Below, piece after piece: positions 44,843-56,200 of a stretch of DNA of 64,000 nucleotides. The notes under the pieces were generated by a model. It did no database searches and was not told the origin of the DNA. It worked only from the letters and a program-made list of their open reading frames with translations. Every line of letters begins with the position of its first letter. Within the stretch, counting starts at the first letter, position 1. Location of the stretch: the NCBI GenBank assembly GCA_030949825.1, contig JAUZSC010000002.1:124001-188000 (forward strand). Direction: 5' to 3'. Source of the DNA: Sulfurimonas sp. GTDB lineage: Bacteria; Campylobacterota; Campylobacteria; Campylobacterales; Sulfurimonadaceae. The translations under genes were made by a program, and so were the position numbers.

Positions 44843-46381
44843 CTACTCCCACTCAATAGTTGCTGGCGGTTTACTTGATATATCGTAAACAACACGATTT
44901 ATTCCATCAACTTCATTAATAATTCTACGAGAAATTCTCTCTAACAAATCATGTGGAAGATGTGCAAATGTTGCAGTCATGCCATCAACTGCTTCAACAA
45001 CTCTCACACAAGCTGTATTGTCATAAGTTCTATTATCGCCCATAACACCAACTGATTTTACATTCAGTAAAACTACAAATGCCTGCCATGTTTTTGCGTA
45101 GTAACCACTCGCCTTTAACTCTTCTAAAAGAATAATATCAGCATCTCTAAGAATTTCTAAATCAGGAACATTCACATCACCCATAATTCGGATAGCTAAA
45201 CCCGGTCCAGGAAATGGATGGCGATTAATCATAGATGCAGGAAGTCCAAGCTCGAGTCCAATTTTACGAACCTCATCTTTAAATAACTCTCGAAGTGGCT
45301 CAATAAGCTCAAAGTCCATCCAGTCCGGTAATCCACCAACATTATGATGTGATTTTATAACCTCTGATGGTCCATTTACAGAGATAGACTCGATAACATC
45401 AGGATACAAAGTACCTTGCGCTAAAAACTTAATACCATCATGTTTTTTTGCTTCTTTTTCAAACTCTTCAATAAAAGCATGACCAATGATTTTTCTTTTT
45501 TGTTCAGGGTCAGAAATGCCTTCAAGTCTTCCTAAGAAGTTATCTACAGCATCTACAGTTATTAGAGGCGTTTTGAGGTTAATTTTGAAAACCTCTTCAA
45601 CTTGTTCTCGCTCACCTTTTCTTAAAAGTCCATTGTCTACAAAAACAGGAATAAGCTGATCACCTATTGCCTCATAAAGCATTGCGGCAACAACAGAGCT
45701 ATCAACCCCTCCACTTAAACCACAAAGAACTTTTCCAGTTCCTACTTTGTTACGGATAAGTTGAATTTGTTCTTTTAGAAAATGCTCCATCTTCCATTTC
45801 TCAGTTACTCCACAAATCTTTCTTGCAAAGTTACGAAGCATTAAGTAGCCCTCTTGCGAGTGTTGAACCTCTGGATGAAATTGCATTGCATACACACGCT
45901 TTTCTTCATTTGCGATAGCGGCATAAGGAGAGTTCGCAGATGTAGCGATTGGCGCAAAACCTTCTGGAAGTTTATCTACTTTATCAGAATGTGACATCCA
46001 TACAATTCTATCATTATCACAATCGGCTAAAAGAGGAGAAGCAGTTTCTAATTTTAACTCAGCTTTTCCATATTCATGGTGTGATGAACGGATAACGCTC
46101 CCACCAAAATCAACAGCTATTCTCTGCATTCCATAACAGATGCCAAGAACAGGAATACCCATAGCATAGACATCTTGATCGACTTCATACGCGTCTTCAT
46201 TGTATACAGATGATGGACCACCACTAAGAATAATACCCTGAGGATTTTTGGCTTTTATCTCATCTACAGATGCATGATAAGGTAAAATTTCACAGTAAAC
46301 TTTATCTTCACGAAGTCTACGGGCTATAAGTTGTGTGTATTGAGAACCAAAATCTAAAACGATAATGCTGACATTTTTCAT
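44843..46381 (-). CDS. guaA: GMP synthase (glutamine-hydrolysing)
   Basis: Converts XMP to GMP. 512 residues: a class I glutaminase domain ([13 protein letters not shown], Cys in [17 protein letters not shown]) followed by the ATP-PPase domain ([16 protein letters not shown]) and the dimerisation domain ending PPATIEWE. Together with purC/S/Q and purD, it makes this window rich in purine genes, but scattered over three operons. Confidence 0.97.
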   Translation of the reverse strand: MKNVSIIVLDFGSQYTQLIARRLREDKVYCEILPYHASVDEIKAKNPQGIILSGGPSSVYNEDAYEVDQDVYAMGIPVLGICYGMQRIAVDFGGSVIRSSHHEYGKAELKLETASPLLADCDNDRIVWMSHSDKVDKLPEGFAPIATSANSPYAAIANEEKRVYAMQFHPEVQHSQEGYLMLRNFARKICGVTEKWKMEHFLKEQIQLIRNKVGTGKVLCGLSGGVDSSVVAAMLYEAIGDQLIPVFVDNGLLRKGEREQVEEVFKINLKTPLITVDAVDNFLGRLEGISDPEQKRKIIGHAFIEEFEKEAKKHDGIKFLAQGTLYPDVIESISVNGPSEVIKSHHNVGGLPDWMDFELIEPLRELFKDEVRKIGLELGLPASMINRHPFPGPGLAIRIMGDVNVPDLEILRDADIILLEELKASGYYAKTWQAFVVLLNVKSVGVMGDNRTYDNTACVRVVEAVDGMTATFAHLPHDLLERISRRIINEVDGINRVVYDISSKPPATIEWE

Positions 46382-46400
46382 GGAAGAGGCCTTTAAATAA

Positions 46401-46406
46401 ATTATA
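46401..46406 (-). promoter_or_regulatory. -10 box for guaA-hemD
   Basis: TATAAT on the minus strand 20 nt before the guaA ATG; predicted start near 46394. Confidence 0.45.
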
Positions 46407-46482
46407 ATATATAAATGTGAAAGGATACAGTAAGTAAGATTAATTTTTGATTTTAAAAAGAGAAGACTATATCTTTAGATAT

Positions 46483-46511
46483 TAGTTCCCAGTCTCGAAG
46501 CATGGGAACTA
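46483..46511 (-). repeat. REP-like hairpin repeat, copy 2
   Basis: A 9-bp perfect inverted repeat, TAGTTCCCA / TGGGAACTA, with an 11-nt loop; read on the minus strand its core TTCCCATGCTTCG matches the hairpin at 3965-3993. It lies just after the nhaD stop. Confidence 0.6.
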
Positions 46512-46526
46512 GAGAAAACTAAAGAA

Positions 46527-47909
46527 CTAGTGTCCTATATGAAAAACTTGGTATTGTAGATACCAAACGCTACAAGAAACAATATATCCAATTAAAATAG
46601 TCCAAGAGTATTTCATATGCGCACCAAAAGTATAAATACCTGGTAGTTTACCCATAACACCAACACCGGCTGCAGAACCAAAACTAATAAGAGAACCACC
46701 AACCCCAGCAGTAAGTGTAACAAGCATCCATTGATCAAGTCCCATTGTAGGGTTTGCTTTTAGTACGGCTGACATTACTGGAATATTATCTACTATTGCT
46801 GAGAGAAAACCAACTCCGATATTTGACCATGTTGGACCAAGAACTGATGGATCGTATACTACAGCAGCAAGAGCTAACCAACCGATAAAGTAAAGTGCAC
46901 CAACAGCTGCTAAGATACCAAAAAAGAACAAGAGTGTGTTATTCTCGATTTTTGCAAGCGCTTTATAAACTCCAAAACCTTCTCCGTGTTTCTTTTTAAG
47001 TCTGTAGTCGTACATTTTAAGTAAAGCTAAACCAAACATCATACCCCACATAGCTGGAAGATGTAAGATCTGATGACTCATTACAGCAGAGAAAATTGTA
47101 AATATACCAAGTGCCATCACAGTTTTTGCACCATTTGCCATTACTGGTTCAATTTCTTTAGATAAATCTATTTCAGGTACTGTGTTTGGAACAAATCTTG
47201 AGAGCAAGAATGCAGTAACAAGATAACCTACAATTGCTGCGGGAAATAAAAATAAGAAATCAGTAAAAGTTCCTTTTCCTGCTGTCCATGCCATAAGTGT
47301 TGTAATATCACCAAAAGGAGACCAAGCACCACCAGCATTAGCTGCAACAACAATGTTTATAGCACCTGGAACTAAAAACTCAATCTTTTTCTGTTCTATA
47401 GTAATAATAACAGTTGCTAAAATAAGTGCTGTTGTTAAGTTGTCCGCGATAGGAGAAAGGAAAAACGCTATAAAGCCCGTAATCCAAAAGAGTTGCTTAT
47501 ATGTATAGCCCTTTGAGATTAAACTATATTTCAACTTTTCAAATACATTCATATGAATGAGCGTTTCGATATATGTCATAGCAACAAGTAAAAAGAAGAA
47601 GATACCAGCAATTTCTAAAATCAAATGGTTTGCTTCATAATGAACTAAATCCATATTTATACCATTAAGCGCATAATACACCGCAACAAGCATCATCATA
47701 AATGTACCAATCAGTAAGGCTGGTTTTGCTTTATCTATATGATACTTTTCTTCCATTGCAATAAAATAATAACCAATTACAAAAATCGCTAAGGCTGAAA
47801 AACCAACCCAAGTCATAGTTATATCTGAGTGAGCCATAGCTTCACCGCCACCCCCACTTGCCATAAGTAAGCCACTGCTTAGACTAAGCATCATTAAAAA
47901 CTTTAACAT
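46527..47909 (-). CDS. nhaD: Na+/H+ antiporter NhaD
   Basis: An IT-superfamily transporter expelling sodium in exchange for protons. 460 residues with an N-terminal signal-like helix and about 12 further membrane segments; the conserved NhaD blocks AYIETLIHMNVF, SPIADNLTTALILATVI, NAGGAWSPFGDITTLMAW and AIVDNIPVMSAVL are present. It overlaps the 3' end of nadB by 7 nt. Marine or saline habitat would explain it, which is consistent with Sulfurimonas-type bacteria. Confidence 0.94.
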   Translation of the reverse strand: MLKFLMMLSLSSGLLMASGGGGEAMAHSDITMTWVGFSALAIFVIGYYFIAMEEKYHIDKAKPALLIGTFMMMLVAVYYALNGINMDLVHYEANHLILEIAGIFFFLLVAMTYIETLIHMNVFEKLKYSLISKGYTYKQLFWITGFIAFFLSPIADNLTTALILATVIITIEQKKIEFLVPGAINIVVAANAGGAWSPFGDITTLMAWTAGKGTFTDFLFLFPAAIVGYLVTAFLLSRFVPNTVPEIDLSKEIEPVMANGAKTVMALGIFTIFSAVMSHQILHLPAMWGMMFGLALLKMYDYRLKKKHGEGFGVYKALAKIENNTLLFFFGILAAVGALYFIGWLALAAVVYDPSVLGPTWSNIGVGFLSAIVDNIPVMSAVLKANPTMGLDQWMLVTLTAGVGGSLISFGSAAGVGVMGKLPGIYTFGAHMKYSWTILIGYIVSCSVWYLQYQVFHIGH

Positions 47910-49376
47910 TCTTTCTCCTGTATTATTGTATGAACTCCGATAGAGTCCTTTCTTAAAAGTGCCGATTGCACTATCTCTTTAGCCGTTAGTAAGCGAAATT
48001 TCAATAGTCTACCTATATTTTCATTTAAAAGACTATTAATTTCGTCTAAAGCATCAGTTAATCCACTTTTTGTACGTACTATTGATACTTTTTCCCACAT
48101 AATCTTACGCAATCTATTCTTCTTTTCTTTATCTTCTTTAGCGCTCATCATCTCCTTTGTCACATCAAAACTAAGTTTTTCTCTCTCGCAAGTATTATTT
48201 AAAATATTTATAACTGCTTCTTTTGCAAATACTAAACCTTCTAAAAGAGAATTTGAAGCGAGTCTATTTGCTCCATGAACTCTCGTAGATGCAACTTCAC
48301 CAATGGCATAAAGGTTTTTTACACTCGGAATTCTTCCGTTAAGCTCACTCGTAATACCACCTATTGCATAATGAAAAGCTGGTGAAATAGGAATTCTATC
48401 TTCAGGAAGTTTATAGCCTAGATCTTGAAACTTTTTAAAAATATTTGGAAATCTTTGTGTAAAATAGTGGTACTCAAAGTTCTCTACATTAAGATAAATT
48501 TGAGAGCCGGTTTTTTTCACATAATCATAAATAGACTTACTTACAATATCACGCGAAGCAAGTTCACCTCGTTCATCATAATCAAATAAAAATCGTCTTC
48601 CATCTTCATCTTCTAAAGTAGCACCCTCACCACGAAGCGCTTCTGTTAGTAACATTTTTTGAGCATTATTTGAATCTACAAAAACAGTGGGATGAAACTG
48701 CATCATTTCCATTCTTTCTAGTGCTATGTTTTTGAGGATGCAAAGACCTTGTAGGTCAGCGCTAATACATGGTGCATTTGTATGGTAAGCATATAAAGAC
48801 CCTACTCCACCACTTGCGATGATGACATCTCCTGCGTAAATATTATAGCTTTTTCTATGATCGAGCACAGTTACACCGTAACAGATGCCATCTTGTATCA
48901 AAAGATCAACGACTCTGCTGTCTGACAATTGTGCATGGGGATTGTTTTTTAATAAAAAATGATGAAGATAACGACCCGTAGCATCTCCACCTGCGTGAAG
49001 AATTCTTTCACACGAGTGCGCAGCTTCTCGTGTATACAGTAAGTTTCCATCTGCATCTGTATCAAACTCGAACCCACGCTGTATAATATCGTCAATTACT
49101 TCTCTGGAATTTGCACTTAAAACATTTACAGCATCTTCACTACAAAGTCCATCACCAGCATCTAGCGTATCTTTAATATGAAAAGGAATGTCATCATTAT
49201 CCACTGCTAATGCGACTCCACCTTGGGCATAAAAACTGTTACACTTGAAAGTTTCTCGTTTGTTAATAACAAGAACTTTTTTTTGTTTTTGGAAAATTCA
49301 TTGCCGCGTAAAGACCTGCGACACCTGCACCGATAATAATTACATCATATTGCTTTTCTACTTCTTCTTGACGCAC
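47903..49376 (-). CDS. nadB: L-aspartate oxidase (frameshifted in this sequence)
   Basis: A flavoenzyme that oxidises aspartate to iminoaspartate for NAD synthesis. The 3' segment has DTLDAGDGLCSEDAV, HAGGDATGRYL, ALRGEGATLEDEDGRRFL, HYAIGGI and HGANRLASNSLLEGL. The 5' end, from GTG 49376, encodes the FAD loop DVIIIGAGVAGLYAA, then hits a stop because the T8 run at 49277-49284 carries one base too many. With seven bases it reads KTKKVLVINKRETFKCNSFY and joins the rest. The full length is about 490 residues. The start overlaps the lipoprotein gene by 19 nt. Confidence 0.9.
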
Positions 49377-49564
49377 GCTGCACTCTCATTATTTTCTACA
49401 TTTATTGTGTTGAGTTTAAATGTAACATTTTCATCACCTAAGGGTGCATCCTGCGTATAAAATGGAGATGCTTTGTATCCACATCCATTTAAACCTAACA
49501 AAAACATTGCTATAATAAGAATATGAAAAATATTACTAATACTGCTTATGGAATTTTTACTCAT
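49358..49564 (-). CDS. small lipoprotein, LptM-like
   Basis: 68 residues with a signal peptide and lipobox LGLNGC-G at about residue 28, followed by GYKASPFYTQD. A Cys-Gly-x-Lys start and a Tyr/Pro patch are typical of LptM/YifL-type lipoproteins, which aid LptD maturation in other bacteria. The C-terminus ends in a basic KKK that overlaps the nadB start. The LptM link is inference from the short motif. Confidence 0.65.
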   Translation of the reverse strand: MSKNSISSISNIFHILIIAMFLLGLNGCGYKASPFYTQDAPLGDENVTFKLNTINVENNESAACVKKK

Positions 49565-49621
49565 AGATTAAATTCTTCTTTTTTTACTCATTATACTAAA
49601 AAATATTAAAAATACTACTAC

Positions 49622-51424
49622 ATGACTTTAGAAGAAAAAATAAAACAGCTTCCATCTTCAGCTGGCATCTACCAATACTTTGATAAAAATGACAATTTAC
49701 TTTACATTGGTAAAGCAAAAAACTTATCCAGTCGAGTAAAAAGCTATTTCACATTCAGCCCCATTCTTGGTGCTAAAGCCAATCTATCCTTACGAATAAA
49801 TAAGATGATTGGACAAACAGTTTCGATGAACTACATAGTAGTTAACTCAGAACATGATGCCTTGATTTTAGAAAACTCCCTCATTAAGCAACTTAATCCA
49901 AAATACAATATTTTGCTCCGTGATGACAAGACTTATCCTTATATTTACATCGATAATTCTCTCAAGTATCCACGCTATGAAATAACAAGAAAGATTATAA
50001 AAAGTCCTGATATCACTTACTATGGTCCTTATTCCACAGGTGCGCGAGATATTTTGAATTCTATTTATGACATTTGCAAACTTGTTCAAAAAAAAGGATG
50101 TTTAAAGTCAAAAAAACTTTGTCTTTACCATCAAATAGATAAATGCCTTGGTCCTTGTGAACTTCCTATTTCTCAAGACAGATACAAAGAAGAAGTAGAT
50201 TTAGGTTTAGAACTTATTCAAAATAAAAAGCTGCTCATCAAAAAAATTGAAGAAAAAATGTTGTTTTATGCGGAGGAGATGCGTTTTGAAGAAGCAGGAG
50301 AGTTAAGAGATAGAATTCAAACAATATCTCGCTCTGAGATAAAAAGTGAAATTGACTTTGCAAGTAAAGAGAACTATGATATTTTTGCCGTTTTAAACAC
50401 ACAAACGCGCGCTGTTGTAGTTCGAATATTTATGCGAAATGGACGAATAATCTCATCTTCACATGATTACATTCAACTTAATGAAGGCTATGATGAGAGT
50501 GAAATTTACCAGCGGGTACTTTTAGACTTTTACAAAAATGAAAAGCCTCCTATTATCGCTCCTATTTTAGTTGCGAATGATTTTAAAGATATGGATATTA
50601 TTAAAAATCATTTAAGTACTGTTTTTGAGAGAAAAGCGTCTATCGCAAAACCACAAAGAGGTGATAAAAAACATCTTATTGATTTAGCACTATTAAATGC
50701 TAAAGAACTGCTCAAAAAAGAAATCGCGCATGATTCTAAAAAAATCATGCGTGAAATTCAAGAATTACTTGACTTACAAAGGCTTCCTTTACGCGCTGAA
50801 ATCTTTGATAACTCGCATATGGCGGGTGTTGCCACAGTTGGTGCTATGGTTGTGTACGATACAAATAGGTTTGACAAAAAATCATACAGAACCTACCATC
50901 TAGATGCTAAAGATGAATACGCCCAGATGCGAGAAACACTTACAAGAAGGGTTCAAAGTTTTTCTAAGGTTTCACCGCCCGATATTTGGATTATTGATGG
51001 CGGAACTACGCTTTTAAAACTTGCAAAAGAGATACTAACAAGTGCCGTTGTAAACATAGATGTAATCGCAATTTCAAAAGAAAAAATTGATGCAAAAAGT
51101 CATAGAGCCAAAGGAAAAGCAAGAGACATTCTTCATACGCTCGATGAGAGTTTTTCCTTACTTCCTAGCGATAAAAGACTACAATTTATTCAAAATCTTC
51201 GGGATGAAGCGCACCGAAGTGCTATTACTTTTCATAAAAAAACAAAAGTTAAACTCGATAAAGAATCAAAACTACTCAACCTTCATGGTATTTCTCATGC
51301 AAAAGTCATCAAACTCCTCCAGCATTTCGGAACCTTTGAAAGTTTAAAAATGCTACATTTAAGTGATATAAGTTCTGTTTTAAACGAAAAAGATGCCAAA
51401 ATAATAAAAAATATCTACAAATAA
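49622..51424 (+). CDS. uvrC: UvrABC excinuclease subunit C
   Basis: Makes both incisions in nucleotide excision repair. 600 residues: a GIY-YIG nuclease at the N-terminus ([22 protein letters not shown]), a Cys cluster [20 protein letters not shown], a UVR motif ([21 protein letters not shown]), an RNase H-like C-terminal nuclease ([27 protein letters not shown]) and tandem HhH at the end. The predicted -10 TATACT lies at 49592-49597; the ribosome site is weak. Confidence 0.96.
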   Translation: MTLEEKIKQLPSSAGIYQYFDKNDNLLYIGKAKNLSSRVKSYFTFSPILGAKANLSLRINKMIGQTVSMNYIVVNSEHDALILENSLIKQLNPKYNILLRDDKTYPYIYIDNSLKYPRYEITRKIIKSPDITYYGPYSTGARDILNSIYDICKLVQKKGCLKSKKLCLYHQIDKCLGPCELPISQDRYKEEVDLGLELIQNKKLLIKKIEEKMLFYAEEMRFEEAGELRDRIQTISRSEIKSEIDFASKENYDIFAVLNTQTRAVVVRIFMRNGRIISSSHDYIQLNEGYDESEIYQRVLLDFYKNEKPPIIAPILVANDFKDMDIIKNHLSTVFERKASIAKPQRGDKKHLIDLALLNAKELLKKEIAHDSKKIMREIQELLDLQRLPLRAEIFDNSHMAGVATVGAMVVYDTNRFDKKSYRTYHLDAKDEYAQMRETLTRRVQSFSKVSPPDIWIIDGGTTLLKLAKEILTSAVVNIDVIAISKEKIDAKSHRAKGKARDILHTLDESFSLLPSDKRLQFIQNLRDEAHRSAITFHKKTKVKLDKESKLLNLHGISHAKVIKLLQHFGTFESLKMLHLSDISSVLNEKDAKIIKNIYK

Positions 51425-51452
51425 GTTTTATTTTTTGTAGTTTATGTTACAT

Positions 51453-51470
51453 TAGATATATGATTATCTA
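51453..51470 (+). promoter_or_regulatory. inverted repeat upstream of the PAS gene, candidate operator
   Basis: A perfect 6-bp inverted repeat TAGATA-6 nt-TATCTA, 26 nt before the PAS start codon. Its position suits a regulator-binding site for the phosphorelay operon; nothing identifies the regulator. Confidence 0.35.
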
Positions 51471-51495
51471 GAGTATTAAAATATAAGGTTTTATT

Positions 51496-51909
51496 ATGAG
51501 TAATGTAACACCCATAAACGAAGAATTTCTCTTCGAAGGTAGTAGTATTATCAGCCAAACTGATTCCAAAGGTGTCATCACATTTGCAAACAGAAAATTT
51601 GCTGAAGTCTCTGGTTATAGAGTAGATGAACTTGTTGGGCAAGAACACAATATCATAAGACATCCAGATATGCCTCGTGATGTTTTTACTAAAATGTGGA
51701 ATAACATTTCAACAGGGCATACATGGAATGGACTTCTTAAAAACTTAAGAAAAGATGGTTTATACTATTGGGTTGATACAGAGATACTTCCTATAGTAGA
51801 TGATAACAACAATGTTACTGGTTTTATAGCTTCAAGAAGAACAGCTTCAAGAAAAAACATCCAAGAAATGGAACTTTCTTATCAAAAAATGAATGAATTG
51901 CAGGATTAA
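51496..51909 (+). CDS. single PAS-domain sensor protein (Aer-type PAS)
   Basis: 137 residues that are essentially one PAS domain: ITFANRKFAEVSGYRVDEL, HNIIRHPDMPRDVF, GLLKNLRKDGLYYWVD and a C-terminal helix. The HPDMP segment is typical of redox/FAD-type Aer PAS domains, including Campylobacter CetB, which work by contacting a partner. No output domain is attached, so it probably signals to the kinase or Hpt protein encoded next. AAGG precedes the ATG. Confidence 0.85.
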   Translation: MSNVTPINEEFLFEGSSIISQTDSKGVITFANRKFAEVSGYRVDELVGQEHNIIRHPDMPRDVFTKMWNNISTGHTWNGLLKNLRKDGLYYWVDTEILPIVDDNNNVTGFIASRRTASRKNIQEMELSYQKMNELQD

Positions 51910-51912
51910 TAT

Positions 51913-53289
51913 ATGTTAGTTTTTAACCATAAAAAAGAATTTGTAGGCATAGATAAGAACGATTTAGAAGCATTAGGTTTTAGTAATCTTTCTCAGCTAC
52001 AAGCAGAAGCAGATGAATTTGCTGATATGTTTGTTAAAAAACCTGGGTTTATACATAACTTTAAGCATGTCAATTGGATTGATTTTGTTGAATGTGCAGA
52101 TTCTCCACAAGGTGCAAAAGTTATCATCAATGCCAATGCTAAGAATTTTCAATGCTTTATGAGTGTCCAAACAATATACCTTACAGATGAACCATTTTCA
52201 AAAGCATTTATTATTCATCTCAACAACATTAACGAACTTACCGATAATGAGACCGAGTATGTTGCAGTCAATTTACTAGAACAATCGATTCCAGAGCCTA
52301 TACTTCCTCCTATGGAACCAGCACCTGTCAAAGCAGAACCTATTATCAAAACTATAGAGCCTGTACTTCCTTTAGATTTGGATTTTACTAACGAGAAAGA
52401 AGAACTTCAAAATGATGTAAAGCTCGAAGATGATTTCAAAATAGACTTAGAAGTTTCACAAGATGCTGAAGCCTTAACTGTATATGATAATACTTACATT
52501 TTTGATCCACTTATTGCATCTAACGAGCTTGGCTTACCTGTGGACTTGATAGAAGAATTTATAGAAGACTTTATTGCCCAAGCAAAAGAATTTAAAGATG
52601 ATCTTTATAATGCACTCAACGATGGAGATATTGACAACTTAAAAGCCTTATCCCATAAACTTAAAGGGGTTGCTGCTAATCTTCGAATTGAAGATGCACT
52701 AGAGAGTTTAACTATTATAAATACATCAAGTAATAATGATGAGCTCAAAACAGAATTAGACACATTTTATAAAATTGTTTCTAAATTTTCTAATGAGCCA
52801 ACTGAATCTACTCAAGCAGTTGAAGTTACACCTGCAATAAGAGAAGAAGAACTCGATATATTTGCTAGCCCTCAAGAAACAGATATAGATGACTTTGAAC
52901 TTTCTTTTAAAGATGAAGAGAGACTAGAGCATATAAATATCCCCGAACTTGCAGACGATGATTTCAAGACACCTATTGTCACTTATTCAAAAGAAAATAT
53001 AGCAAACGAGATAGGCTTAGATCAAGAAACTTTTAACGAACTCTTTGAGGAATACCTTTTAGAAGCTAAAGAACTTTCAAACTCTATAGAAACAGCTATT
53101 CAAACTGAAAATACTGCTACATGGAAGCATCTGAGTATAAAGTTAAAAAGTATGAGTGATAACATGAGGGTTGTCGACCTCACAAAAGACTTAGAAACCT
53201 TAATAAACACGCAAGAAGCTTCTGTCGCAAAAATAGCTAATGAGCAAGTAATAGCGTGTATTAATCTACTCTCAACAAACAAGGAATAA
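51913..53289 (+). CDS. Hpt-domain protein, one active and one degenerate Hpt
   Basis: 458 residues. An N-terminal domain of about 110 residues (unrecognised, PAS-sized) is followed by an acidic, Pro-rich linker, an Hpt domain (about 205-285) with the phosphoacceptor H248 in LSHKLKGVAANL, a second acidic linker, and another Hpt-like helix bundle (about 365-455) where the matching position is Ile409 (LSIKLKSMSDNM). The first could relay phosphate; the second cannot in the usual way. It lies 3 nt after the PAS gene and 2 nt before the hybrid kinase. Confidence 0.8.
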   Translation: MLVFNHKKEFVGIDKNDLEALGFSNLSQLQAEADEFADMFVKKPGFIHNFKHVNWIDFVECADSPQGAKVIINANAKNFQCFMSVQTIYLTDEPFSKAFIIHLNNINELTDNETEYVAVNLLEQSIPEPILPPMEPAPVKAEPIIKTIEPVLPLDLDFTNEKEELQNDVKLEDDFKIDLEVSQDAEALTVYDNTYIFDPLIASNELGLPVDLIEEFIEDFIAQAKEFKDDLYNALNDGDIDNLKALSHKLKGVAANLRIEDALESLTIINTSSNNDELKTELDTFYKIVSKFSNEPTESTQAVEVTPAIREEELDIFASPQETDIDDFELSFKDEERLEHINIPELADDDFKTPIVTYSKENIANEIGLDQETFNELFEEYLLEAKELSNSIETAIQTENTATWKHLSIKLKSMSDNMRVVDLTKDLETLINTQEASVAKIANEQVIACINLLSTNKE

Positions 53290-53291
53290 AA

Positions 53292-56200
53292 ATGCAAATA
53301 GGTTTAAAAAATAGACTAAGACTTATCAGTCTCCTCCCAATCTTCGTTCTCTTTGTTCTTACGAGTTACTTTGCATATACTTCATTTATAAACTATAAAA
53401 CAGCACAGCTACTTCAAGATAAACTCTCAGAGAACAAACAGCTCAATGAACTTGTTGGTAATATTTCAAGAGAACGCGGTATGACAGTTATGTACCTTGG
53501 TAGTTCTTCTAAAAATACATTCAAGTCCTTAGAAAAACAAAGAAAAGTAGTCGATGAAAAGACTAAAACATACCTTCAAAATACAAAAGAAAACACAAGC
53601 CTACATGATCATTCAGCTGCCTTAGAAGCCTGTATAGCATGTAGTCATATAAATTCAATCTCTCATTCTATTGAAAAAATAAAAGCGCTTAGAAAGCTTG
53701 TAGATAAACAAAAAGCAAGTTTTAAAGATGTATATGAAAATATTTATGGTAAAGCCCAAAACAAAGCCATTGCTCTTATAGAGCAAATAACAAAGGATCA
53801 AACTGACCCTGAGATTAAATCACTTTCAGCTACATACATCTCATTTGTCAGAGCAAAAGAATCTACGGCATCTGAGAGGGATTTGATTTCATTTACGCTT
53901 GCTCGTTCTACAAAGTTAAAAGCAGAGGAATTAAGCTTATGGATTTCACTCATTGCAAAATCTGAGCTTATTAACTACGATACACTCGAAGATAAACAAC
54001 TCGTAAGCACCTTACATAAACTTTTTGAAGATGAAGACAATAGTGAACTTTTTGAAGATATTAATGTAGAAAGAACTGATATTATTTCTTCTACAAGTAA
54101 TGGTGAGTACGAAGCAAGTCCAGGTATCTGGTTTGCTATGCTTTCTGAGAAAGAGAATATCATTGCAGACGCTCAAGAGCTTGTTTTAGAAGCAATGGAT
54201 CAAAGAGCACAAAAAGTTCAAGAAGAAGTTCTCCAGATACTTATTATTTCATTGACTTTTTGGTTTATATCTATAATCTTAGCTATTTTAGGTCTTTTGC
54301 TTTCAAATGAAATCGCAAAAAATATCAAAAACCTTGAGAATGTACTCAATAGTGTTGCGCTTGATACTAAAGGTACACATGGTCATGATATTGATATTAA
54401 TTTACAAACAGCCCAAGGAACGAGCGAGGCTTATAAACTCCTTGAAACCATCATCGATCAGACCCGAGAAGATAAAAAATCTGCCCAAGAAGCAAGTGAA
54501 GCAAAATCTATGTTCCTTGCAAATATGTCGCATGAAATTAGAACTCCACTTAACGGTATTGTTGGCTTTACTGAACTTTTAAAAGATACAGGTCTCCAAG
54601 AAGAACAAGCTGAATTTGTTGAAATTATTGAAAAATCATCAGAAAACCTTCTTGAAATTATCAATAATATTCTTGACCTTTCTAAAATTGAAAGCAACAA
54701 GCTTGAAATTGAAGATATTATATTTGATCCTATTGAAGAATTTGAAAGTGCGGTTGAAGTGTACGCTGTGCGTGCAAGTGAAAAACATATTAACCTTGGA
54801 TGCTATATAGATCCTGAGCTAGAACAACCTATTAAAGGGGATCCAACTAAACTAAAAGAAGTTATCATTAACCTTCTTTCAAATGCTGTTAAATTTACAA
54901 GTAGTTCGGGAAGCATTAATGTAAATATACGAAAACTTGAAACAGAAGAAGCAGGAAGAACCCGTGTAAGATTTGAAGTTCAAGATAGTGGTATTGGAGT
55001 AACGAGTGAGCAAAAAGCTAAAATTTTCGAGGCTTTTTCCCAAGCCGATACTTCTATTACTCGTAAATATGGTGGGACAGGTCTTGGACTAACAATTTCG
55101 AGTAGATTTGTTGAACTTATGGGTGGACAACTTGATTTACATAGTGAGCCAGGTCAAGGTACGACTTTCTTCTTTACTATTGACTTTGAAGAAGTAGAAA
55201 CGCTTAACGAAACACATAAAGGTAGTTTTTCAAGTCTTAATGCTTTAGTCCTTGATGATTCAAACAAGTCAAAAGCACAGTCTACTTATCTGCGTGAATA
55301 CTTAGATTTCTGTGGTGTGAGTTACACTTTATTTACAGATAAAAATGAGCTTGGGCAGCTAGAATCTCAGGTTGATTATGACTTGCTCTTTGTAGATTAT
55401 GATTATTGTTCTGAGGATGACTTAGTTTCTTACTCTGCACAAAGTCAAGAATTAGTTGTACTCACAAAATCAACATACATGAAAAAGCTTGAACTCTTAA
55501 AACTCAATGCATTTAAAACACTTTACGAGCCTTTAAATTACTCTAAAATTAAGACGCTTTTAAATAACTATCATTCTCAAAACTTTCAATCCCAGAGAAG
55601 TAAAAAAGTTAATCGTAAAAAGTTTAACGCTAGCACATCAAAATTTAATGCAAATGTTTTAATAGCAGAAGATAATATAATTAATCAAAAGCTCATTAGA
55701 AGAACCCTAGAAGAGCTAGGATTAACTATAGATATAGCAAGCAATGGTCTTGAAGCTTTTCAAAAACGAAAAGATGGGAACTATGATTTAATGTTTATGG
55801 ATATTCAAATGCCTTTTTTAGATGGGGTTGAATCAACGCAAGAAATTCTAGAATACGAAGAAGACTACAATCAACCACATGTTCCTATTGTAGCGCTAAC
55901 AGCCAATGCACTCAAAGGTGATAGAGAAAGGTTTTTAGACGCAGGTTTAGATGAGTACACAACCAAACCTTTAGTAAGGGATGAAATCATCTCTTTACTA
56001 AATCATTTTCTAGCTGATTATATAGTAGAGAATGATGCTATAGAAGAAGTGAATGCAGAGGCTCCGATCGAAGCTAAGGAAGTTCCAAAAGAAAATGAAC
56101 TCGAAGAGTTAGCCATAGAAGAAGAAGTGGCTATTGAACCAATAGTAATACCTGAAACTAAAATAGAAGAACTTCCTAGCTATAAAGCAGATATTTTACT

